Positions 22,960 to 34,872 of a stretch of 64,000 nucleotides of DNA are shown here, piece after piece. Position 1 is the stretch's first letter, and every line of letters begins with the position of its first letter. The stretch spans positions 2,504,769 through 2,568,768 of the forward strand of contig CM059624.1 in assembly GCA_030435675.1 (NCBI GenBank), read 5' to 3'. The notes below the pieces were generated by a model. That model ran no database searches, was not told the origin of the DNA, and worked only from the letters and a program-made list of their open reading frames with translations. The position numbers and the translations under genes were made by a program. Origin of the DNA: Steinernema hermaphroditum. Taxonomy: Eukaryota; Nematoda; Chromadorea; Rhabditida; Steinernematidae.

Positions 22960-25900
22960 ATGCTTCGAGGCAACGCACTGAGAAGATGTTTCTCTTCCGG
23001 CTCGTTAAAGGTATGTGAAAAGTACTGTTCAAGAGACAGTCCTTATTTCTTCCAGAATGTTACGGAGGAGTTAATCCCAAAACTTGAGTCGATTTTGGGA
23101 GTGGAGAACGTGAAGACGTCCGCATCTGTTAGAGAGCACTACGGCCACGATGAGAGCCACTTTCGGTGAGCTTACGATGTCGTTTATGCTTGGCTTTTGA
23201 ACTAACCGAGGGTGTGGGCGCAGACGGGGAAGAAAGGATCGGATCGGCTAGCCGTTAGGCTGCACGGCTGACGGATAGGCTGGCGCCAGTCGTCCACCGG
23301 TTCGATCCGTGTAACCTATCCTTAGCCGTAAGCCAGCTCCCGTATCGGCTGAATCGACCAACCGATTGAACTGGTGCCGTTGCCATTCTCTAAAAATGGG
23401 CATTATAAGGAGTGTGCTGGGCAACTGAAGCAACACAGCGGGCGGACGTGCAGCTCGGCAAACTCGTATCAAAATCTGTTTTGGTGCCCTTCGAGATCAA
23501 TAAGCCCAGTCGTGATTCTGGATCAACAACATCATCCTAATCATCTCAGTTCGCTGGCCTTGCCTTGTCGAAACAAACCTACAAACCCAAAAGCAACTGA
23601 TAAAAGAGTGCTTATGTGCTGGGCAACTGGAGCAGTATGGACCATAATCTAGATGAGCAAACTCGTGTTTTTGATAAACAGATCTTTGAATCCTTCGCGA
23701 CGAACAAGTCCAACCTATCTCAAAAAAGACGCTAGGTACACTTTTGGTTTTTGGATCAACAACAACATCAGAATCTGTTACATCTCTGTTACGTAACACT
23801 ATTTGAGGTCCCATCAAAGGTCACTGGCCTGCAAATCTAGGAGGAACTAGGAGATCTTTGATTAAATGGTCACTTATAGAAACATCTTTAAATATCTGAC
23901 CGGTTTAATCGGGCTAGCTTTCATAAAGGCTAATTTATAGATTTTCATGCAACCCATCCTTCAACGATTATCTTTAGAAACTACCCACCGGATGTCGTCG
24001 TCACGCCGCAATGTGTAGAGCAGGTAGGAAGCCCTCGATAGCCTACCATACAGAGCCCAATTCAGGTATCGGAAGTCGCAAAGTTCGCCAACGATCGACG
24101 CGTCCCTCTGATTCCCTTTGGAACCGGAACTGGAATCGAAGGCGGAGTCAATGCGATTCGAGTGAGTTGATAGAACCGGAGCACAATTATAAAAATTGCT
24201 AAAAAGGGAGGAATCTGTATGGATCTGAAAGCCATGGACGAGATCAAGGAGCTGAGCGTGGAGAACTTCGACTGCGTCGTTCAGCCGGGCGTAACTCGCA
24301 AGGCTCTAAACAACTTTCTCAGAGATACGGGACTGTGGTTTTCCGTCGGTAGGGGTCTGAGAGGCGTAAACTATCATAAAACAGCAATTTTCTAGATCCA
24401 GGAGCCGATGCATCCGTGTGTGGAATGGTGGCAACTGGTGCTAGCGGTTAGTATCATTTATGAACCCTCGGTGTTTTATATGGTTATTGTAGGAACCAAC
24501 ACGGTTCGCTACGGTACAATCATCGACAACGTGAGGAACTTGGAAGTCGTTCTAGCGGATGGTACCATATTGGGAGGGACAAGAGGCAAGGGGCGACGAC
24601 CGAGGTAGAAGTGCATTGTATTGGTATGCATTTGACAGCTTCTAGGAAATCCTCCGCCGGCTACAACCTCACTCAGCTCTTCGTCGGTTCCGAAGGCACT
24701 TTGGGAGTGATCACAAGCGCCTGTGTGAAACTCCACGCTCGTCCGGCGTTCATCAGCGCTGCCGTTTGTGCCTTCCCGGACGTGAAATCGGCTGTCCAAT
24801 CGGTAGTGGAAACTCTGCAAAGGTCCATTCCTATCGCTAGAATAGGTAGGATTGTGCTTTAAGGGTCTTACAGGACTTGTCTTTGTCCCAGCAGAATCAA
24901 ACTCTATCCGTTTTCATTTAGAATTTCTCGATTCCGCCCAAATCGAAGCGTGCAACAGCTACAGCAACTTAAACATGGCCAAAGCGCCAACTTTGTTCCT
25001 CGAATTCCATGGATCAGCCGAGTCAGAAGTAGCCCAACAAGCTCAGTTTGTAGGTAGGAAGGACTGATTCATGGGATGAATATGAATATCTCCGTTTTAA
25101 GAAGATATATGCCACTCAAACAAAGGAAGCGATTTCAAATGGTCCACCGAGCAAGATGAGATGAATCGCTTGTGGACGGCCCGCCACAATGCCTGGTACG
25201 CCGCTCTCAGTCAGCGTCCTGGCCGACGAGGTTTCTCCACCGACGTATGCGTTCCGATTTCGCATCTGGCTCGAGTTGTCGATGAAACGAGAAAGGACAT
25301 CGATGCTTCGGGGGTCTTTGGTTCGTTGGCATTTGACCTTACATCAACCAAAGGACTGAACCTCTAGAACAATTCAGAGAACAAAGGTCCCGATCTTTCG
25401 TGGAAGCAGCTTAGCTTAAGAGAAATTCCTTTATGAGTGTCGAGTGCTTGACCCGCCCTTTTCTATTCCATGAAGAACCCTCGGAAGACGATGTTCCTTA
25501 TAGGTGTATTGGTCAGGGCACAAGAAGATGGAGGGGGAGCGGTATATAGGGAATTCCACCTCTCTGTATTGAAAACTGCCTAGGTGAAGCATGGAACAAA
25601 GTTTAAGCTGAAGGGGAGGACAGTGCGAGATCGCCGAGAGACAACATTGCCTTCTTGAAAGTTTTAAAGTTCAGTTTTGAAGTTTTGTACATTTGAAAAC
25701 TTGAGAGTTTATTCGGACAGTACTACCTCTACACTCTTGAGAAGAAGAAGACCGACGTGTTAAGCGAAAAAATCACTCTTAAGATGTATGCAGTTCAGCC
25801 TGTCATTAAGAATCAATTCCCAACCAAAAAGAAGCTTTTTAGATTAAAATTTTGAGACAACACACAATAGTTATCTCCATCCTGCCACCAGACTCTTCTT

Positions 25901-26244
25901 TGATGTTTTACTGTTTACAGGAACGATCGTTGGCCACGTTGGAGACGGAAACTTCCATTGCATCTTCTGTGTGGACGAAGAAGATCCAAAGGAGCGTGCC
26001 GCGGTTCAGCAGTTGTCGGATAACGTCGTTAAGTGAGTTCGCCCATTAGCCACCCATTCTTATCCGTTATAGGAGGGCGTTGGCCGTTGGAGGAACGTGC
26101 ACAGGAGAACATGGAATTGGAATGGGAAAGGTGAACTATCTGAAGGAGGAGCTGGGAGAGTCAACGCTGAATGTCATGAAAGCACTGAAGCGTACTCTTG
26201 ATCCAAATGGCATTTTGAATCCAGGCAAAGTACTCGATATGTAA
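22960..26244 (+). CDS. Mitochondrial D-lactate dehydrogenase (LDHD type)
   Basis: Twelve exons are proposed: 22960-23010, 23056-23165, 23978-24023, 24066-24161, 24207-24348, 24396-24446, 24493-24604, 24646-24845, 24922-25053, 25102-25320, 25921-26032 and 26073-26244. They give 480 aa in frame, the usual family length. The N-terminus [17 protein letters not shown] is an Arg-rich mitochondrial leader. FAD-binding (PCMH) motifs follow: [46 protein letters not shown]. The C-terminal half has [28 protein letters not shown] (metal-binding His region) and GEHGIGMGK, and ends NPGKVLDM. The enzyme oxidises D-lactate and passes electrons to the respiratory chain. Introns 2 (812 bp) and 10 (600 bp) are enlarged by repeat sequence. 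The gene runs opposite to the flanking module-family genes. Confidence 0.95.
23237..23319 (+). repeat. tRNA-like repeat in intron 2 of the dehydrogenase gene
   Basis: A-box-like CGGCTAGCCGTTAGGCTG is followed about 45 nt later by B-box-like CCGGTTCGATCCG. A full cloverleaf does not fold. It looks like a tRNA-derived repeat head. Further along the intron, a segment starting GTGCTGGGCAACTG occurs twice (about 23410 and 23613), with GGATCAACAACA following each copy. Confidence 0.45.
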
Positions 26245-26382
26245 GGGATATAGTGTGGCTGGTCTAACCTAGATACTTTGGAGAGATGCCCATTTTCTTT
26301 GATGCTCATTACATTCCACTTAGCAATTTTAATGAAATAAGCTCTTATCACAATTCAGTCGTGCCGTGTTAGGAATGTTTCC

Positions 26383-26770
26383 TTAGTGGCAGGCAGGCTG
26401 GTGGTTGGTTCCTTTGGAGTCGATCCAGGCGTTGTCCTTGTTGGAGCGGTCGACACGTCCCTGGTCATCGATGACGACATTCGACGAAGAGGCGATCTCC
26501 AGCGGCCCGTAGAGCTTCGTGAGCATGACGCTGCCGCGAACCGGGTCACCTAAGGTCATTCTCATGAGAATTCCTAGGCCATTACACTGGATTCCTACCG
26601 TATTGGATGAAAATGTTGCAGCGGACGTGCTTGTTGTTGGTGACGTCACAGGCGACAACCTGACTTTGACGCGAGGGGATCAACGTGGAGATCTTCTGTC
26701 CATTTTCGGCGTCGATCATAACCCAGAGGGGTTCGGCGAAGGCGTTGGCGAAGATAACCTGATCGGTCAT
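26383..26770 (-). CDS. Single-module family protein (112 aa)
   Basis: Exons 26770-26599 and 26549-26383 with a 49-nt intron give 112 aa. The start MTDQVIFANAF was chosen because CTTCAG, a trans-splice-type acceptor, sits 8 nt before this ATG. The protein is one copy of the module: VIFANAFAEPLWVMIDAENG, a central LIPSRQSQVVACDV, NIFIQYGDPVRGSV, and the late strand SSNVVIDDQGRVDRSN, matching RNVIIEQDGTVDLA in the 17.4 kb gene. There is no signal peptide, so it is probably cytosolic. It is the simplest member of the local family and gives the module's boundaries. Its function is unknown. Confidence 0.75.
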
Positions 26771-28315
26771 TTCTTTATCTGAAGGTAACATTCACGGGGG
26801 TGTACTTCACTGATATAATCGACTACAAGAGTGAAATATACTCGAAGTGCCATGATTAAGAAAGCTCAAGAGAAGGGGAAAGGGTTGCACGTGAGACGAC
26901 CAGATCTTATGTCGTTAAGGGTGCCTTCCACAGACGGTAGTGGACGTCCCTCCACATTGCTGGTCTTATAATGGCTTGACGGCTAGAACAACATGCGACC
27001 GGCGAGAGGGGAAAAGAAGGGAACGGCCAACAGAAACACTCACGCATCAAATGAATCTCAAACAGCAAAGCGCCGACTTTATGAGTCACTTTATCAACGT
27101 TTTTGTACAGCTAAGGGTGAGCAGATGGCGAGCCAAAGGAACGAATGATACAGATGGATAGTTTTGTTTCCGCGTCGCGTTCGGCGCCGTATACAAAAAA
27201 GCATCGATCGCATCCGATGTGTTGGAATGTGCCACAAAGCGGTGATTCATAACGAAGTCGGGAGCGTTGCGATAGCTGAAAGAAGGATCGAGTGATCGAA
27301 ATCGTACTTATACGATTCGAGAGAAAATCTCAGGTTAAAATGAAAGATTAAAATCATTTAGCCAATTCATTCGTTTGTTATAACGCAAATAAAAGACCGA
27401 AAATGCCAATAAAAGTGTAATCCAAATAACAATCGATGGATGCACTTTCGAAGAGAATCGCTTAGTTCATTCCATTATCACGTAAACAGACACTGATAAG
27501 AATGTCGGCGACGGCAAGAGCGCTTCGTGGTGCGAGTGGTCGGAGTGAACGTATTTTTAAAGTGAAGGTTGAAATGAGCGAAGACTCTTGATTTAACAGA
27601 AGAACCTCATCGTCTCTGTTCCAAGCAGCAGATAGAATGGAGACTGAGGGTGACGTCAAAATCAACCTGTCCAATTACAAATCAAACACCTTCGCGTTTG
27701 AGCTGAATCGGTGTTCGACACTTTAAAACGTTCCCGTGGGCTAGACTTGAATTCATATGGAAAGCCAATCCTATGAGCACAAATCTTGTCACAAATTCAT
27801 TAGGAAGGAGCATTATAAGATATTCCTGAAGACTCAATTGTTACTTAAGCAATAAGCGAATAGAAGGGCTAAAAGCAAACTAGATTTAGCGGTCAGCCTG
27901 GCTCCCAGAAGGCATGCAGCACCAGGGTTGCCGCAGTGCCTAGCTAACCACTCACATGAAGGAAAGTCGATGTTTATTGAACGATTTTCGAGGACTTTAC
28001 TTAAGCGCAGAAAAAACATCGGCAAGATAAACAACCGTTATTCGTCTGTAGGTCTTTCCTCTAGAAAACAGTTAGGAAAAATGGACCTCACGAAAGCCAA
28101 TAAATAATAGTTAAATCTTTTGCGTTATATGATAACAATGACCCAAAATAGGGCTATATTTCAATGGAATCCTTGACGCTTTAAAGCGAGTACATCCAGA
28201 GACCTCCATCCATGGTTCCTCATCAACATAGAAGCATTTATTGAAATGAACGGAATGAAATCGTGTTTGCTGTAAGAATCAAAGTCGTTATCAAGACATC
28301 ACGTGTGAGTACGCC
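26771..28315. other. Between family members; no confident gene
   Basis: A minus-strand open stretch at about 27130-27262, after a TTCTTTCAG acceptor, reads APDFVMNHRFVAHSNTSDAI and could be an exon of another member, but nothing joins to it. The rest shows no coding signal. Confidence 0.35.
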
Positions 28316-29309
28316 TTATTTCGACTCTGGCATGGTAACTTCCAACTAAACAACAGGATCATTACAGCACCCAAATCTCCAAAACTTACTTTGCAGTCCT
28401 TTGTAACTTTGACTGCCGATCCTGCAATCACTGGATAGTTCACACAAACTCTACCAGCATCTTAAAACCAACACTAGTATAGAGGTACCTTCAGGACTAA
28501 CTTACTATATGGTTTCTCGATGGTCAAACGGAGAAGTGACGCATTCGTTGGATGAGCAAATGGAAGGAAGCCCCCAGCGATGAGCAGTGCGCTACCATTG
28601 CGCGGAGCCAGATAATGGATCGCCTTAAAAGTGTCACAGCTTTGCCCATCGTGTCGAAGCCACAAAGAATCTTGGTTGTAGACATCGTAGTCGACATACA
28701 CCCAAACTTCCTTTCCATATTCGTTCACAACGCCAATGGTGGAAACGTTGCTGAAGTATCCCCGTGCCACCTCTACGCATTTATATATTATCGATAAACG
28801 AGGGGAATATTCCTTACCAACTGGAATATTCTCAAAAGCTTTTTCGATTGGAGCGTCGGACTCTGTGTAAAGTTCCAATTTTGTCACCTTGCCATCCTAA
28901 TATTTCACTTATATCGTCTCAGTTCTTTCGCCTACCGCGCTCTCACAAGCTTCTTTCACTCTGATGTTGTAGCCGGCGACCAAAGGGAAATCCGAACAAA
29001 TGAAATCTCGACTGTCGAATCGGATAGTGACGAAAACGATTTCGGAGAATTGGCCATAGGCCAACTGCAGTTCGCCACCGACGGGGATACCTTTCATGCC
29101 TTCGCGTTTGCTCAAATGGGATAATGCTCGAACACTGATAGCCATTTCATGTCAGAACCGAACGCACCTAGGTTCTTTATGGAAAGCTCTTGGCGGTAGC
29201 CGTCGACATCAAAAAGTTTGGCGACGTCGTGGTCGACTCGCACGTAGAGCTCCTCATTGGTGTCGTTTTTCACGGTGAACACCTTGGTTAGAGGGATGAG
29301 CGGTCTCAT
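28316..29309 (-). CDS. Two-module family protein
   Basis: The start ATG at 29309 follows a TTTGCAG acceptor by 4 nt, suggesting trans-splicing. Exons run from 29309 to about 29190, about 29120-28942, 28902-28846 or so, then the large exon to 28508, and two small 3' exons ending in TAA at 28316. Two modules are visible. The first is VFTVKNDTNEELYVRVDHDV ... GIPVGGELQL ... VFVTIRFDSRD. The second is STIGVVNEYGKEVWVYVDYD ... YLAPRNGSALLI ... LLRLTIEKPY, ending VTKDCKLEVTMPESK. The second intron phase works only with donor GTAGGCG. The first intron acceptor is uncertain: GCGAAG or TTTGAG. The same late intron position and strand pattern are seen in the 17.4 kb gene. The function is unknown. Confidence 0.7.
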
Positions 29310-31018
29310 TCTTCTGCAAATGATATACAGGGGGACTGAAAAGAGGGCCACAAAACAAGAATGCACATGGCACCCACATTTAGGTGGAAATGTGCAGAAT
29401 GTTGACAAACTGGCATTTAATACTCGCATCGTTGACTTTACAATTCAAACAAAATTCAGATTAGCGCAAGGTACCATTTTCAAATCGTCGATGATTCAAC
29501 AATGAACGGAAATGTTTGCTCAATATGAAGGCGCAATGGAACAAAGTTCGATGAAATTCTCCAGGGAGTCTATGACCTGTTCGACAGGCCGTCTCTTCAA
29601 GAATCTTCTTAGATTACGTTATCCATTCGAGCTTGACGGCCAAGTTGATGTATCCCAAAACTAATGGATTTGGTCGTTTTTGGCGCATATCCCAACCCAA
29701 TCCATGGCCGAAGCAGAAAAATCGCTTGTAGTGGTGATTCTGGCCGTAGTGGATCGCTTGAACCACGAAGATTCTTTCACCTTGCCACATTTAGGAATAC
29801 CGAACGGCGGCTTTCCTCCCATAGCTTCGAGCATTCCATCTATCTTTCGGTTTTCTAATCGGCCAGGAAGTATCCGCTGTTCTTTGTTTCAATTTTTACT
29901 CAATTTTCCATAATGATAGGAACCGAATGTTTTTAAGATTTCGAAGAGAGCCACATCCAAAAGGTTCCTTGTTTCTAGTGTGCTACATTATAGATAAGCA
30001 TTCAAATAGTAGAGCATGAGAGTGTTTGATTTTATTGACATTTATTTAACTGCGCAAATACAAAACACGCATTGGCACCATTTTTGAATTTTCGATGAAT
30101 CGACAAAATGTGAAAATATTTACAGAACTGGCCCGATGAAGCTTTAAGATGAACAGGATACCTAAACAGATCTTGGTGTAGATCGATCACGAGTTTTGGT
30201 CCTACCGGGCAAGAAGATGGAGTTCTCCTATGGACCACGATAGCTGAAACCATGCACATAAGTCGAAATCTGCGGAAACTCATCCTTCTAATCACTGGAG
30301 TGCCAAACGCATTGCGATTGTGTACGTGTTCTTTCCATTTGATCATCTACTATATCCTACCTTATACCTATTGTCGGACAGTAGTTTCATCGAAGCCTAC
30401 ACTTTTGGAATTCTTAACAGGAGTCCTAACGACGTCGTCGTGCGGATTTCAGTGCTTATAGAGCACATATCTGCACGCACAAGTGTCTCCTCAAATTCTC
30501 AAAAGTTCAAAAGCTGGTGCTTTATCGAAGCAAGACGACTAAGTCCGCCCATGGAGCATTTTTGTCATTTCCTTACCTCTCGATGTGACCATGCTAAGTT
30601 CAACTGTTAGTCAAACACCTGGTCACTTGATTTAATAGAACAACTGAATAAGCTTATAGATCTGTTAGTGAGTTTATCTGCTCTGACTACCCTCGGAGCG
30701 CTGCAGAATAGACCGTGATAAATGGTGAGAACGAAGCAGAATGTGCCCTTATGACTCTGGCTTTAAATGTTGATCTTTACAGAGGAATGACCATACAGAG
30801 GATGTAGATCTTAGACCCGGATGAGTCTTATCTCGGCATTGCATCATCTTCCCACCTTAATAGACTCTCACATAATTCTCACCTCATTGTCTTCCGCGTC
30901 GCTTCGCTTCATTTAATCGCCATTCTCAATCGAAGCGACACATCCGACTCCTCCGAAGCATTGCCGAAACAACTATATAAACACCTCCCGGACACCTGTG
31001 CCATCAGATATCGCAGGC
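29310..31018. other. Gene-poor stretch
   Basis: The open frames near 29.7 kb and 30.3 kb have no domains. One plus-strand frame (30380-30608, TFGILNRSPNDVVVRISV) faintly resembles the first strand of the module family, but I could not connect it to other exons. Confidence 0.4.
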
Positions 31019-31970
31019 ATGCACTTCCTCTACACGCCCCTGAGCGATGCGCCCCAATGTCCAGATGGAATCGTCTGGATCAACGAGGTACATTTCCCAT
31101 CCACATTTTCATATCTGACTTAGAAACTTTAAGATTTTCGCAGACTGCGTCGACACTAACGTAAAACTCATCGGATTCATCGTCGGTTTCGTCTCACTGA
31201 TTCTCTGGCTGTTGCCCACCATCCCCCAGCTGTACCAGAACTACCGTCTCAAGCAATGCGACGGCCTCTCCATCGCCTTCTTGATGTTCTGGCTCTTCGG
31301 CGACATCAGCAACATGGCCGGCTCGGTTCTGACCAATCAGCAGCCGATTCAGAAGATCATCGGCTTCTACTACGTCCTGCAAGACGTCACCCTCTTGGCG
31401 CAGTATCTCTACTACAGTAGAATATATCATCGTGGCAAGCGTGCGCGTCGAGTAGCTCAGGCGTTCGCTGCGGGAGCCAGCATGATCCTAGCGTCAACTC
31501 TGATCGTTTTTGTCGTGTTGGCCTTCCAAGACGTCGCTGACACGTCCAGCCACATCAAAGCGATCATCTCCGGCAGCTGGAAGACTCACCAGAGCAGCAG
31601 CAATTTCGTCAAGATCCTCCAAAACTACTCTGACTACATTGGCTACGCGCTTGGCACCTTCGCCGCGCTGTCCTACTTCAGCGGTCGTATCCCGCAGATG
31701 ATCATGAACCACAAGAGGCAGTCGTGTGAAGGTCTCTCGCTGACGATGCTGTTCATCATCATGCCCGGCAACTTGACCTATGGCCTCGCCGTCCTGATGG
31801 AGTCCACCGGAGCCGACTACTTCTGGCGCCATCTGCCCTGGTTGGCTGGCAGTATGGGGTGCTGCTTCATCGACACTTTCATGATATACCAGTGCTACAA
31901 GTATCGCGGTAATAAGCAGTTCGAGCGCTTGGATGAAGAGGACGATAATGACCAAAATGAAGTGGTTTAA
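31019..31970 (+). CDS. laat-1: PQ-loop lysosomal amino-acid transporter, LAAT-1/PQLC2-like
   Basis: Exons 31019-31087 and 31134-31970 give 301 aa. The acceptor TTTAAG at 31133, not the nearer CGCAG, restores the family sequence CPDGIVWINEIFADCVD. Two PQ-loop repeats are present: LLPTIPQLYQNYRLKQCDGLS and FSGRIPQMIMNHKRQSCEGLS, each with the PQ pair that lines the transport path. Hydrophobic segments suit seven membrane spans. GDISNMAGSVLTNQQPIQK is typical of the SLC66A1/LAAT-1 branch. Known members export cationic amino acids (Lys, Arg, cystine-derived mixed disulfide) from lysosomes. A GCAG acceptor two bases before the ATG suggests trans-splicing. An AATAAA lies at 32012. The ortholog name rests on similarity seen by eye. 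Confidence 0.9.
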
Positions 31971-32052
31971 TGATGGGTACTAGCGTAAGAGTACTGTAGT
32001 GTGGTTTTGTGAATAAACAAGTGTTATCAAAGTTGTCAATCCATACAAAAAT

Positions 32053-32687
32053 GGGCACTAGTTTAGTTTCCGATCCCCGACACCGTGTGTGGTCCTTTCG
32101 GTGGCGAACGCGCGTCAATCAGGGTTTTCGTGACGGGACATCTCCATTAGTTCCCCGTCGCTCTCGATTTCCCAGTAGAAAAGCACACGTGCAAAATGAA
32201 TTCAGATCTGCATGAAATAGAGTTTAGGCCGTCAGAAATAGTAGAGTATCAGCGAAGCTGTCAAAACTACAGACCTCGCCCTTCGGGCTCGCTTTAAATC
32301 AATAGACATAGTCCTAAGCCGGAGCCTAAGCCAAGCCTGGATGTTAGGCCGCCTCCAAAAAATGAATACAGAGCCCGCCTACGGCTCGCCCGCAGCCTAA
32401 ATATGTAGAAAAGGCTTGGCTTAGTCTTCCTAAGGTGATCTTGTGAACTTGTCAGGTGTGCGCTTTTTTCTGAAACCCCCTCAGAACGATGCACTGAGAC
32501 ATCTTCAAGTTCTTGATACACCCAACAAGCTCACAGATTGACTTTTCTACTCTAGGAACGTCTAGTTAGTTCTGGGAAATTGGGGAGCTCTAATGGAGAT
32601 GTCCCGTCACGAAAACCCTGATTGACGCGCGTTCGCGACCGAAAGGACCACACACGGTGTCGGGGATCGGAAACTAAACTTGTGCCC
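32053..32687. mobile_element. Non-autonomous TIR element (635 bp) with 6-bp target duplication
   Basis: The ends begin GGGCAC and end GTGCCC. The first ~100 bp (to about 32150) reappear inverted at 32590-32687 with few mismatches, and weaker matching continues inward to about 32190 and 32555. AAAAAT flanks both sides (32047-32052 and 32688-32693). There is no coding sequence inside; the centre has CCTAAGCC-type repeats. It lies about 80 bp downstream of the transporter gene. Confidence 0.85.
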
Positions 32688-33603
32688 AAAAATGAAAAGG
32701 ACTCACATATTGCACGAAAAGACCGTACCATGTTACTTGAAAGGGACTCACATATTAGAGGAGTACTAGGTACTGTGAAACTTCAACAGCTGATCTCTGA
32801 CGTTTAAATAACAGATCATTGCAAAAAACACAAGGTCATATAAGTGGCACAATAGCGAAAACAGGCGTCGATGGGAAAATCTGAATAGAACGGTAGCACT
32901 TTTTAGGTAAAAGAACGCTTTTTTGCACGAAAAGACCGTACCATTCGCCTCGGAAATTGGCAAGAGTGGCTCTCTGGACACTAGTGAACAATTCATATTT
33001 CATAGATTTCGTCGAGAGCTCACAGGCGCGGAGAAATCGAGCTTCAATGATGCTGAAGTCAGGGCATCCATTGTAAATCGGGTCGCCCACACGCCACGCT
33101 GACTGAGCTTTGTTTCGTTTCACGGCGAGTACAGAGGTAACCTCTATTTCATAATAAATGTAGCCAATTGTGAGTGAGTGGATGATGCACTGTTATAGAA
33201 TTGGCCACTTATGGGTGGAAAGTCCTAAAGGAAAGTGGTCCGAATGTGCGTGAAAACATTAATTTAAAGCGCTACAACATTCATCGTGCAAGCTGTTTAG
33301 CTTAAGGGAAAGGGATAGAACATCACCTAAGGCGATCGTGAAGATTCAATGGCTGAGTTGTTAACGAATCGATGTTATGGAAACGAAAACAGAACGACCA
33401 CACGCATAGAAGTTTATCTTTCGTCGCTCCGTTCTCGGCTTGTCTACTTTACCGAGCTCTGTGTCTAGTCTACTTTTGCAGCGTTCCCATTCCAGAGATG
33501 GCTGCCGCGATGGAGGGCTCCATTCCGTTCGGAGTCCTCTCTGGAGAACGGTCAGACGGTCGTCGCGCTTTCCACCTCCTCGGTCATTCAAAGTTGCGGA
33601 CAG

Positions 33604-33810
33604 ATGGCTTCCGCCGTTCGTGTAACTGTTCTCGGCATCCTGCTCCTTTTTGGTGAGTCGTTTTGCTCCCAGTTCGCTGGATGTAAATGAATGCTGCAGG
33701 TTCGGCCCATGGCTACAAGTGCCTGGGTGACGATTACTCGATCGTACTTTACTTACAAGGGAACGGTCAATCATGCAACTCTAAGATCGACGCGAGACTA
33801 GGGGCGAACG
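33604..33810 (+). CDS. Orphan 5' end of a secreted-protein gene
   Basis: Exon 33604-33652 encodes a signal peptide (MASAVRVTVLGILLLFG). It splices through a 47-nt intron (GTGAGT...CTGCAG) in frame to 33700-33810, which encodes SAHGYKCLGDDYSIVLYLQG and on to a donor GTAGGC at 33811. No following exon is recognisable before the GAGTCC array and the Harbinger transposon. The gene may continue in sequence I cannot read, or it may have been cut by the repeat block. No family is recognised. Confidence 0.5.
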
Positions 33811-33986
33811 GTAGGCCTGATCATCATCATACTATATTTAGTCGCCTGGTTGTCGATATCATTGAAAATCAACGTATCTCATTGTGCTTTTCAAATATGA
33901 TGCAACCGCTTTCCGTTGTAAAACTCGTGCAAAATACTCGTGCGTTTTGATAGCCAAACCCAGAGATCGGAATTCGACCAAAAAAG

Positions 33987-34142
33987 TCATCGAGTCCGAG
34001 TCCGAGTCCGGACTCGATTTTTCTCGGTGATCGAGTCCGAGTCCGAGTCCGTACTCGAGTATAATTTCACGTCGAGTCCGAGTCCGAGTCCGGACTCGAA
34101 AAAATTTGCCGGACTCGATCGAGTCCGAGTCCGAAACGAGTC
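33987..34142. repeat. GAGTCC-rich array (left)
   Basis: These are imperfect GAGTCC units, often in runs of three ending in GGACTCGA. CCAGAGATCGGAA precedes the array at about 33960 and occurs inverted beside the array at 38.5 kb. Confidence 0.85.
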
Positions 34143-34872
34143 CGGAACACAGTATAAATTTTAAAAATTTTAATTTTTTTTCGCCCTCATTTCAAGCTGC
34201 TCCGATGGGATCCTGTCGCAGGTTGATAGAAGCTTCAAAGGGACAGCGACAAAAGGATAGAACGTTGCTTCTATCTTGCGAGGGCGTAGGTGGGTCGTGA
34301 GGTACTAGGACATTTGCGCTTTCGATTTCAATCTTTCCTTGGGTATACTATGCGCTTTGTCCAGTGCTGATGACCAATCGGGTTGTTTAAACGTTTTTGA
34401 GGCACATCCCTACTTCTTGTCAAAAAATACGGCAGTAGTACGCTATTTCATAAAAAAAAATTTTTGAGGTTTCACGAAACCGTAAATTGAGATTAACCAC
34501 TTTTTTAACTTTGGATTTCTACTTGAATGTCTGCTGTCACGTTTTTCGTTCAGTATTTGATTATTCATCAGACATCAGATGACATCAAACATCCATTCAA
34601 AAATGATCAAAGAGCCATCAATACAGCCTCAATTCGATCTAAATGTAGTTTAAAAAATGGCTACCACAGTCAGAAATTAAAAAGAATCACAGGACTATAT
34701 TCATGGATTTTTTACACAATCAAAACTTAAAACTGACATGGTGGAGCCGACCTTCAATTGGGTGTGATTTATTGAAATGAATTGAGGCTGTAATCGGCTC
34801 CTGGTCTGAATATTAGACTCATCAAACCGTTTGTGAATCATGTATTTCAACGAAACTTGCCGCAAAATGTTA
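34143..34872. other. No gene recognised
   Basis: AT-rich sequence lies between the left GAGTCC array and the Harbinger element. I see no coding signal. Confidence 0.5.

Noticed and set aside
30380..30608. Plus-strand frame with TFGILNRSPNDVVVRISV resembling the local module family
   Set aside because: The similarity is limited to one strand motif, no middle or late module parts follow, and no exon partner was found.
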